This document shows positions 36,379 through 42,855 of a DNA stretch of 64,000 nt, piece by piece. The DNA is taken from the NCBI RefSeq assembly GCF_037860755.1, contig NZ_JBBEOI010000004.1:1-64000 (forward strand), given 5' to 3'. A model generated the notes under the pieces. That model worked only from the letters and a program-made list of their open reading frames with translations. It did not search any database and had not been told where the DNA came from. The translations under genes and the position numbers were made by a program. This DNA is from Aquipuribacter hungaricus. Lineage in GTDB: Bacteria; Actinomycetota; Actinomycetes; Actinomycetales; JBBAYJ01. Positions within the stretch are counted from its first letter, which is position 1, and every line of letters begins with the position of its first letter.

Positions 36379-37125
36379 ATGTCCATCGTCCCCCTGCCCC
36401 GGCTGCACCTCGGCAGCCCCACCCACCGCGGCGGCCTCAGCGTCTTCCCCCGTCTGGGCCGCCGGGACCCCGGTCCGGGGTCTGTCCAGCGGCGGGGCCG
36501 TCGCCGTCGACGAGCGCGAGGTGCTCCAGTGGTCGGGGAGCTCGTGGCCCACAACCAGGGCGCGCAGCCTGCGCTCCTCCTGGCTGGCGAGCTGTTCGAG
36601 GGCGGCTGGCAGCACCGGGCCCTCGTGCACGACGTCGTGCTCGCCCCCGGCAACCTGGCCGTCGTGGTCGTGTCCCGCTACGACCGGGCCTACGGCCCCT
36701 CGAGCACCGGCACCCTCTTGCACCACCTGACGACCGTTCTGCCGAGCGTCCCCCCGTCGCCGGACGTGCTGGCGGGTCAGCGGGGTGTGCTGATCGGCAT
36801 CGGGGGGCAGCCGGCCCTGCTCGAGCTGTTCCCCGACCCGCGGTCGCTGCGTCGTCACCTGCCGGCGCTGATCGCGTCGGCTTGGCTGGACGCGGGGATG
36901 CGGCCGTCCGTCCCGACCCCAGGCCGTCAGGCGCGAGCGTTCGTCGCAGCACTGGCGGCATCGGGAGGCAGGCGCTTCCGGACGGTCTCCACCGTCGACG
37001 CGGTCGACGGCCGGGCCGTCGCCGGTGAGAGCGACCACGTGCTGGCCCGCGGGGTGCTGTGGCAAGACCAGCTGGCGCACCTGACGGTGCTCAACCCGCG
37101 CCACGACCTCATGCTGGCCGCGTGA
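36379..37125 (+). CDS. ARPP-1 domain protein with an internal compensated frameshift
   Basis: 248 residues from ATG 36379. The ARPP-1 family (ARG and rhodanese/phosphatase-associated protein) is recognised by the opening LHLGSPTHRGGLSVFP and by the later LVAHNQGAQPALLLAGELFEGGWQHR region, with HDVVLAPGN after it. Between them, residues about 25-47 are Arg/Gly-rich and out of character. Reading the other frame from 36452 to 36520 restores VWAAGTPVRGL and AVAVDERE, so an extra C in the CCCCC run (36447-36451) and a missing base near 36520 are likely. ARPP-1 is linked by gene context to NAD and ADP-ribose metabolism. The stop overlaps the phosphatase start (TGATG). Confidence 0.75.
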   Translation: MSIVPLPRLHLGSPTHRGGLSVFPRLGRRDPGPGSVQRRGRRRRRARGAPVVGELVAHNQGAQPALLLAGELFEGGWQHRALVHDVVLAPGNLAVVVVSRYDRAYGPSSTGTLLHHLTTVLPSVPPSPDVLAGQRGVLIGIGGQPALLELFPDPRSLRRHLPALIASAWLDAGMRPSVPTPGRQARAFVAALAASGGRRFRTVSTVDAVDGRAVAGESDHVLARGVLWQDQLAHLTVLNPRHDLMLAA

Positions 37126-37745
37126 TGACGCCCGGGACACCGCGGCTCACCCGCCTCAACGACCAGCTCTTCACCAGTGCCGACCTGCCGCAGTGGGACG
37201 GACGCGCCTGGTCCGCCGAGCTCGACCGCTGGGAGGCGCTGGGCATCACCCACGTGGTCGACAACCGCATCGAGGCGAGCGACCTCGACCTGCTGGCGGA
37301 GTACGCGCCGGCCATCACGTACCTGGAGAACGGCGCGGACGACGCCGGGCAGCGGATGCCCGACGCGTGGTTCGACCGCGGGGTGGACTTCACGCTGGAG
37401 GCGATGGCGGACCCGTCGGCCAAGGTCCACGTGCACTGCCACATGGGGATCAACCGCGGACCGTCCATGGCGTTCGCGGTCCTGCTCGCGACGGGTATGA
37501 GCCCCGCGGCTGGGGTACGGACTATCCGCGACGCCAGGCCGAGGGCGGCCATCGGGTACGCGGGGGACGCGCTGTCGTGGTGGCACCGGCGCTCGAGTGC
37601 CTCCGCGGTGCAGCGACGCCAGCAGCGGACACAGCTGCGCGCGTTCTGGGCGGCAAACCCGCACCACACTGTGCGCGTCATCCAGGAGGTCCGCGACGAG
37701 GAGATGCGCGGGCTGCTGGAGGCGGCTGCGATCGATCGGGGCTGA
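37125..37745 (+). CDS. Dual-specificity-phosphatase-like cysteine phosphatase
   Basis: 206 residues from ATG 37125 (GTG 37122 is possible), coupled to the ARPP-1 gene through TGATG. The catalytic P-loop C-x5-R is seen as VHCHMGINRGPS at about residues 104-115, preceded by the ITHVVDNRIE strand with the general-acid region nearby. The C-terminal ~60 residues are helical and charged. The ARPP-1 family is named for association with phosphatase-fold genes, and this pair fits. Substrate unknown; a phosphorylated nucleotide or ADP-ribose derivative is plausible from the NrtR neighbour, but this is inference. Confidence 0.83.
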   Translation: MTPGTPRLTRLNDQLFTSADLPQWDGRAWSAELDRWEALGITHVVDNRIEASDLDLLAEYAPAITYLENGADDAGQRMPDAWFDRGVDFTLEAMADPSAKVHVHCHMGINRGPSMAFAVLLATGMSPAAGVRTIRDARPRAAIGYAGDALSWWHRRSSASAVQRRQQRTQLRAFWAANPHHTVRVIQEVRDEEMRGLLEAAAIDRG

Positions 37746-37782
37746 TCGAGGTGTGCCGCAGCTGACCCGGCCGGTCCCGTTG

Positions 37783-37804
37783 TGTCCGGCCCCGCTCGTA
37801 ATCT
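37783..37804 (+). promoter_or_regulatory. PafBC/RecA-NDp-type DNA-damage promoter
   Basis: TGTCCGGC, eight bases, then TAATCT: the TGTC core, N8 spacing and TANNNT -10 of the RecA-independent damage motif are all present. The -10 ends 6 nt before ATG 37811, so the transcript is probably leaderless. Confidence 0.65.
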
Positions 37805-37810
37805 GCGGTC

Positions 37811-38362
37811 ATGTCCACTGCAGGTGCGCCGCAGTCGTCCTTCACCGCTCGCCAGGCCATGACGCACGTCGCGCCCGACGTCCTGCTCCGGCCGCTGACC
37901 GGTTCTCGGCTGCACCTGTCGCAGTGCTACCGACTGGAGCGTGGTGCGACGGTGTTGGTCGTGGCGAACGAAGCTGACCTCGAGGCCTGGCAGGTCTGTT
38001 CTACGTGTCAGGCGGAACTAGGCGGTCACGGTCGGCAGTACTTCGACAATCTCGAGCGGGCGCTGGAGGCGTACGTTCCCCTGCAGGCGCGGCAGAAGGT
38101 GCGGAACTTGGCCCGAGACGTCGACTACGACGCAGTGTGGGCTCCGAACAGCCGCTCCTACATCGCGTTGGGCTCGGACGGCACCGCCGTCGCGTATGTG
38201 GGCAAGACGTACTGGAGGAGCGGGGGTGCTCTCACCGAGCTGCCCGGCTACGACTCCGGCGCGGGCGGGGGACCCGCGGCGGCCGGGGCCCGACAGGGCC
38301 GCGAGTGCCCGACCTGCAACGTCCTGATGCCGGTCGCCGGTGGGTGCGGCACGTGCGACTGA
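37811..38362 (+). CDS. Zinc-binding protein of unknown function
   Basis: 183 residues. I do not recognise the family. Two metal sites are visible. Near residues 34-66 there is an H-x3-C (HLSQC) followed 28 residues later by C-x2-C (CSTCQ). At the C-terminus there is a CPTCN ... CGTC zinc-ribbon pair in the last 20 residues. The middle part has a helix LQARQKVRNLARDVDYDAVW and a strand-rich YIALGSDGTAVAYVGKTYW. The damage-type promoter and the position after the phosphatase operon suggest a DNA-related role, but no catalytic residues can be named. Confidence 0.6.
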   Translation: MSTAGAPQSSFTARQAMTHVAPDVLLRPLTGSRLHLSQCYRLERGATVLVVANEADLEAWQVCSTCQAELGGHGRQYFDNLERALEAYVPLQARQKVRNLARDVDYDAVWAPNSRSYIALGSDGTAVAYVGKTYWRSGGALTELPGYDSGAGGGPAAAGARQGRECPTCNVLMPVAGGCGTCD

Positions 38363-38476
38363 CTGGTCGGTGATGCAAGGGCGCGTCGTCCCATTGGACG
38401 GGTTCTCGACGCCGGGGCAGCGGGCTACGTCACATGGGCCCTCCAGCACGCTCGCTGTTCGGTAGCGCCCGCTCCA

Positions 38477-38836
38477 TCAGCTCGGCATTCGGTGGACGAG
38501 CGCCACCAGCAGCACGACCTCGACCGCCGTTGTCGCCCCTAGCAGCGCCTCGACCGACACCCTTGACGCCGCGTCGGCGGGGTAGCCGTAGGCACCGGTC
38601 GAGATGGAGGGGAAGGCCACCGACCGTGCGCCGACCTCGTCAGCCCGCGCGAGGCTCGCCTTGTCCGCCGACGCGAGCGTGCTGCGTCCTCCGGTCCGCG
38701 GGAGGGGGCCGACGGCATGGATCACCCAGCGGACCGTCGTCAGGTCGAAGGCGGGAGTCATGGCCGCCTGTCCCGGCGGGCACGGCGCCAACGCCCGCGG
38801 TGCCTTCAGCAGCCTGGGTGCTGCCGCAGCGTGCAT
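38477..38836 (-). pseudogene. Truncated macro-domain gene (decayed paralogue)
   Basis: A frame of 119 residues that closely follows the intact macro protein at 33.5 kb: ALAPCPPGQA, WVIHAVGP, ADEVGARSVAFPSISTGAYGYP and VSVEAL. The first ~40 residues, including the VVRGDIT strand and the SGVNGA loop, are missing, a short stretch after HAVGP is altered, and the C-terminus runs into a different frame (LVALVHRMPS). Without the ligand-binding start it cannot be a functional macro domain. It lies next to a relic of the same REase gene that precedes the intact copy, so the whole pair was once duplicated or acquired twice. Confidence 0.75.
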
Positions 38837-38887
38837 GACCTCGCCGGTATACGTGCTGCGGTACGGCGACAGTCCTTCCGCCGCAGC

Positions 38888-38962
38888 GGCCCACTGCTAC
38901 ACCTCGCCGACGGTGCCGCCCGCCGCCAGGTGCTCTGGGCGGGGCAGTGACTGCTGGTACCG
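38888..38962 (-). pseudogene. Relic of a PGN_0703-type REase gene
   Basis: About 75 bp matching the REase gene around 34.57-34.65 kb. The translated relic YQQSLPRPEHLAAGGTVGEV aligns with YQQSLHRPEQRALGRTVGEV of the intact protein, and the next codon, TGG (Trp) in the intact gene, is TAG here (38897-38899). No other part of the gene is left. It sits in the 612-bp gap between the zinc-protein gene and the NERD gene, next to the truncated macro relic. Confidence 0.7.
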
Positions 38963-38975
38963 CGGCGCCCCGGCG

Positions 38976-39963
38976 TCACGCAGCTCGCAGACAGCGGTCC
39001 AGCGCCCCCGCCACGTCAGCCAACTGCTGCCGGGTCCCGAGGGTCCCGGTCGGCAGCGCCGCCCAGAGCTGGTCCGCACCGCAGACCGTGACGCCCTTGA
39101 CCTGCAGCGCCACCCGAGGTCGTGCCTGTCCCACGAGGCACACGACGGCGTGGACCGGGACGTCGCGCACCCCCTCCGCGACGAGCGCTCGACGCACAGT
39201 AGCGGCCTGCCGGTTCGCCTGGACGGCGGCCTTGTCGACCGAGGACCGTTGGCCTGCGTAGTACGAGCTTTTGTGGACCCGCGCGCAACCGGACCAGTTC
39301 TTTGCCTCGACCACCGTCACGCCGGCAGAGGCGACCACGACGTGGTCGGCGTTCTCGCTGCCCCGGCACCCGCGGTCGAGGAGAACCCCAGCCCCACGCC
39401 CCAGCGCCTGCTGCCGCTCGACGACGGCCTGCAGCCACCGACCGACCTCAAGCTCTCCGATAACGCCGGTCCGGTGGTGCATCGTCTCGGCCGTCGGGGA
39501 GCTCCAGATCGGCAGGGCCACGACCGCGGCGCCGACGAGGAGGCCCAACGCCGACGCCAGAGGTCCGAAGGGGACGATCGCTGGGAGACTCAGCAGCAGG
39601 AGGACGACGCCGGCAGGCACCCGTCGCGGCCAGGATCGTGTCCGCGTGACCTTCTCTGCGGCAGCCCTGGTCCTGTACTCCCGGAGCGCTGAGGCACCCG
39701 GGACACCGGCGTCCGGCCACCCGGTCGCCGATGTCGCCGGCGTGTGCGCGCCCAGGTCGGAGGGAGCCGGTGCGGGCGATGCCGCCGCAGTCACCACGGC
39801 GTCCGTGGACCCGCTCCCGGCCCGCAGCGGTGCGACGCCTCTGCCGCAGGACTCCAGGCACAGGACCCCCGGACTGCGGCGACCACTCGACCCGCTCCCC
39901 GACAGGGACCGCGCGACCACACCGGCGGCACTGGTCGGCTCTGGGTGTGGTGATGACGCTCAT
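38976..39963 (-). CDS. NERD domain membrane protein, apparently frameshifted
   Basis: The continuous frame runs from 39920 to 38976 (314 residues). It has two close hydrophobic helices (VLLLLSLPAIVPFG, ALGLLVGAAVVAL) and then a NERD nuclease-related domain: GVIGELEVGRWL, NADHVVVASAGVTVVEAKNWSG. The true start is probably ATG 39963 in another frame, which encodes a zinc-ribbon opening (QCRRCGRAVPVGERVEW). Removing one base from the run of five C at 39866-39870 joins it to VLCLESCGRG and completes a C-x2-C ... C-x3-C pair. NERD domains are PD-(D/E)XK-like and occur in DNA-processing or phage-defence contexts. Function unknown. Confidence 0.65.
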
Positions 39964-40083
39964 CGCACCCCCGGACATGGCTCTCCGCCGGGTCGTACGG
40001 AGCCGACCCGGCGCTCGGGGCCGTATCGGTGAACCCGTCCCAGGTGCCCACCTGTGTCCCCCGGTCCCTGCTATCACCTCCTG

Positions 40084-41011
40084 GTGAGGGGAAGCGTCCG
40101 GTCGCTGCGCGACGCGACAGTGCTCCTGACCGGCATGCTGCTCGGGGGGTGCGTGGTCGGGGTGACGATGTCGGGGGAGCCGGGGGAGGTCCCGGTCGCC
40201 TCCGCACCGTCGTCCGACACCTCGCCCGCCGAGCCGACCCGCTCGGCCATCCCGACCGGCGACGAGCCCACTGACGAGCCGACCGGCTCTCCGTCCGCGG
40301 CGCCGGAGGGGACGGTGGCCAGCGCGGCCGCGCTCGTCCCGGCCATGTCGCCCACCCCGACGCCGGCTCCGCCCCCGCCGGCACCTCCGCCCTCGCCGGC
40401 ACCCCAGCCGGACGCATGGGTCGTGGTCGACGTCATCGACGGCGACACCCTGGACGCCCGCCGCGACGGCGTGGTCGAGCGGGTGCGAGTGGTCGGCCTC
40501 GACACCCCGGAGCAGGGGCAGTGCGGGTTCGACGAGGCCGCGCGGCGCTCACCTTCCTCGCGCAGGACCGGCAGGTGCTCCTGACGCCCGGTGCCCGCGA
40601 CAGCCGGGACCGTTACGACCGGCTGCTGGCCTATGTGGACGTCGTCGAGGACGCCGCGTCAGGAGCGACCCTGGACGCGGGACTCAGCCTGATCACCGAC
40701 GGCTACGGCATCGCCCGCTACGACTCCCGCGACGGCTACGGCGCCCACGCGAGGGAGGCGGAGTACATCGAGGCCGACGCCGGGTCACCGTCACGCGTCG
40801 ACTGCGGCGCCGCACCTGCCCCCCAGGTCGTACCGGCACCCGCAGGACCAGCCGCCGCCGGGTGCGACGCGGCGTACCCCGGCGTCTGCATCCCGCGGCG
40901 CCGCCGGATCTGGACTGCGGTGACGTGCCTCACCGCAGCTTCGCTGTCGTAGCCCCGGACCCGCACCGCTTCGACGCTGACGGGGACGGCCGCGGCTGCA
41001 CGTCGGGGTGA
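40084..41011 (+). pseudogene. Lipoprotein thermonuclease (SNase)-Excalibur gene with two frameshifts
   Basis: The product can be reassembled from three frames. GTG 40084 (or 40054) starts a lipoprotein signal with lipobox LLGGC, then a long Pro/Ser/Thr linker and the SNase opening VVVDVIDGDTLDA and RVVGLDTPEQG. One base is missing near 40541-40546, after which the second frame continues ALTFLAQDRQVLL, DRYDRLLAYVDV and DGYGIARYD. A second missing base near 40894-40900 leads to the Excalibur calcium-binding end, DLDCGD ... DPHRFDADGDGRGC, with stop at 41009-41011. As written the gene is broken. If the indels are errors, it encodes a complete surface-anchored thermonuclease. Confidence 0.75.
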
Positions 41012-41060
41012 CCACGGCCGGGGGCTGGTGGCGCTGCTGGAGGTGGGGCTGGCGGGCGTC

Positions 41061-41130
41061 TTGTGTCCGACCCCCTCGAGACGATGGTCGCCGTCGAGCG
41101 GAAGAGGGTGGTGGCTTGTCGTACCTGGAC
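41061..41130 (+). repeat. Diverged ~70-bp upstream repeat, copy A
   Basis: Begins TTGTGTCCGACCCC and ends GGCTTGTCGT plus nine bases. About 11 differences in 58 aligned positions from copy B at 42705, with a 1-bp gap in the middle. It starts with the same TGTCCGAC core as the damage promoters, but the -10 position reads GACGAT, so promoter function is doubtful. Confidence 0.55.
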
Positions 41131-41550
41131 ATGGCGCGGTCGCACGTCAAGGAGCTGGCGCGCGAGGCGTTCGAGCTGGCCGAGGTCGTCGTGGACCCCG
41201 ACGGCGACCTGGCGTTCCCGTTCGGGACTGCGGTGCTGTACGTCTCGGTCGTGACGGACGGAAGGCTGGTGCGGGTCTGGGCCCGGGCCGCGGACGGGAT
41301 CGCGGTCACCAAGCCGGTGCTCCGCGAGGTCAACGACGCCAACGCCTGGCTGGTCCTGGCGCGCGCGTGGATGCACGGCGGCGCGCTCATGATCGAGGGC
41401 TGCCTGCCCGTCGAGACGCTCCGTGCCGAGGACCTGCGCGCCCTCGTCTCCGAGGTCGGCGGGACCGCCGACCGCCTCGGCGCGCTGGTCGCCACCGTGC
41501 ACGGCGGGAAGGTGGCGCTGCCCGTCGGACCGGTGCCGGGGGCGGAGTGA
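41131..41550 (+). CDS. YbjN-like small protein
   Basis: 139 residues from ATG 41131; TTG 41116, with GAAGAGGG upstream, would add five residues but lies inside a repeat. The single alpha/beta domain opens with ARSHVKELAREAFEL, then FPFGTAVLYVSVVTD, RVWARAADGI, a LVLARAWMHGGALMIEG strand and a final helix VSEVGGTADRLG. This follows the YbjN / type III secretion chaperone-like fold, often linked to stress or protein handling in actinobacteria. No catalytic residues. Preceded by the repeat and the broken SNase gene. Confidence 0.65.
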   Translation: MARSHVKELAREAFELAEVVVDPDGDLAFPFGTAVLYVSVVTDGRLVRVWARAADGIAVTKPVLREVNDANAWLVLARAWMHGGALMIEGCLPVETLRAEDLRALVSEVGGTADRLGALVATVHGGKVALPVGPVPGAE

Positions 41551-41565
41551 TGACTCTGTGCGGTC

Positions 41566-42186
41566 GTGTTTCACATCCTGAATGACAGTATTCAGGATGT
41601 GGGCCAGGCTGCCCCGGCCCTGCTGCCCGCCCTGCGCAGCGTCGCGCAGGCCCGGGTCCTGACCCGGCTGTTGCTTGCGCCCGAGGTGACCTGGACCGTG
41701 CCCGCCCTCGCCGAGGCCGCGGACGTGTCCCAGCCGACCGCGAGCCGCGAGGTCCGCCGGCTGAAGCAGACCGGGGTCGTGACCGTCGACGGCGACCGGA
41801 ACCTCCGCTCGGTAGCCGTGGACACGAACGCGCTGCTCTACCCGGAGCTCGCCGGGCTGGTCCTCAAGGCCTTCGGGCCGGCTGCCGTCCTGGGCCCAGA
41901 GCTCGCCGCGGTGGACGGGGTGGAGGCGGCATGGGTGTTCGGCAGTTGGGTGCGCCGCTACCTCGGCGACCCGGGGTCCTCTCCGTCGGACATCGACCTG
42001 CTCGTGGTGGGCCGGCCGGACATGGACGAGCTCGCCGACGCAGTGACCCGGGCCGGGTCTCGGCTCGGGCGTCCTGTCGGTCTGTCGTTCCTCGCCCCCG
42101 GGGAGTGGGAGGACCCCCGGGACGGGTTCGTCCGTGACGTGCGTGACGATGCCCGGGTACCCGTCGCCCGGGTGAGCGGCCCGTGA
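41566..42186 (+). CDS. Winged-helix / minimal nucleotidyltransferase (MNT) antitoxin
   Basis: 206 residues from GTG 41566. The N-terminal winged HTH (VPALAEAADVSQPTASREVRRLKQTG) is followed by an MNT domain with the pol-beta signature G-S-x10-D-x-D, seen as VFGSWVRRYLG ... SDIDLLVVG, at about residues 124-147. MNT proteins adenylylate and neutralise partner HEPN toxins; the fused HTH would allow autoregulation. The stop overlaps the GTG of the next gene by 4 bp, and a HEPN domain follows. Confidence 0.83.
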   Translation: MFHILNDSIQDVGQAAPALLPALRSVAQARVLTRLLLAPEVTWTVPALAEAADVSQPTASREVRRLKQTGVVTVDGDRNLRSVAVDTNALLYPELAGLVLKAFGPAAVLGPELAAVDGVEAAWVFGSWVRRYLGDPGSSPSDIDLLVVGRPDMDELADAVTRAGSRLGRPVGLSFLAPGEWEDPRDGFVRDVRDDARVPVARVSGP

Positions 42187-42624
42187 GCCTCGACGACCTG
42201 CCGCGCAGCGGCCGGGTCGAGCGGGCGCCGGCCGGCCCCGCCTCGGCCCATGGACCGGCTCGCCGCCTGCGAGCAGCACCTGCGCAGCGCCGGCCTGCTG
42301 GCAGACGTCGATCCGGCCACGGCGTGCGCGGCCCTGTACGACGCCGCGCGCAAGGCCGTCACCGCCCACATGCTCGCCCGCGGGTACCGCGTCCAGAACC
42401 GGGCGGGCGCCCACGAGGCCGTCGGGCTGTACGCGGCGAGCGAGCTCGACGACCCGACGGGCAGCGTGGGGTGGTTGCAGGCCATGCGGTTGAAGCGGAA
42501 CCGCAGCGAGTACCACGACGTGCCCGTGGGCCGGCAGGAGGTGGCGGCCGACCTGACCCGTGCGTGGGGCATCGTCGCCGCCGTGCGCGCGGCGCTCGAG
42601 GAGCGGGCGGTGCCCGGCGAGTGA
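42183..42624 (+). CDS. HEPN toxin partner of MNT, apparently frameshifted near its start
   Basis: The uninterrupted frame starts at ATG 42250 (124 residues). The real start is probably GTG 42183, in a GTGA overlap with the MNT gene, encoding SLDDLPRSGRVERAPAGP, a typical HEPN opening. One extra C in the CCC run at 42247-42249 puts this out of frame with the rest. The HEPN domain shows helical segments ATACAALYDAARKAV and the RNase motif R-N-x4-H as KRNRSEYHD near its end. HEPN proteins of such pairs are ribonucleases. As read, the short form from 42250 could still fold. Confidence 0.72.
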
Positions 42625-42704
42625 GTGGAGCGGCACGGTGACGCTGGCGGCGACGTTGCGCGTCCGGCGGTCGGTGCTGGTGGAGGAGGGGGCTGATCCG
42701 CGAG

Positions 42705-42773
42705 TTGCGTCCGACCCCTCCGAGACGACGGCTTGGGCCGGTGGAAGGGGAGGGCGGCTTGTCGTGCACGGAC
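42705..42773 (+). repeat. Diverged ~70-bp upstream repeat, copy B
   Basis: Copy of the element at 41061. It begins TTGCGTCCGACCCC and contains the shared GGCTTGTCGT near its end. It lies upstream of the NERD-helicase gene, in a 231-bp gap that otherwise holds only a purine-rich stretch. The -10 position reads GACGAC. Confidence 0.5.
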
Positions 42774-42855
42774 GTACGAGTTCTGCCGCATGACGCTCGA
42801 TGGACAACTGACGGGGCCAGACTGTCGCGATGACGCCCTGGGGGAGGCAGACGAC

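Noticed and set aside
38477-38836. A second functional macro-domain gene
   Set aside because: The ligand-binding start is missing and the end is out of frame; only the middle of the domain is left.
40054-40083. Strong anti-Shine-Dalgarno-like CACCTCCT near the SNase start as a regulator
   Set aside because: On the minus strand it reads AGGAGGTG, but no credible start follows, so it is probably chance.
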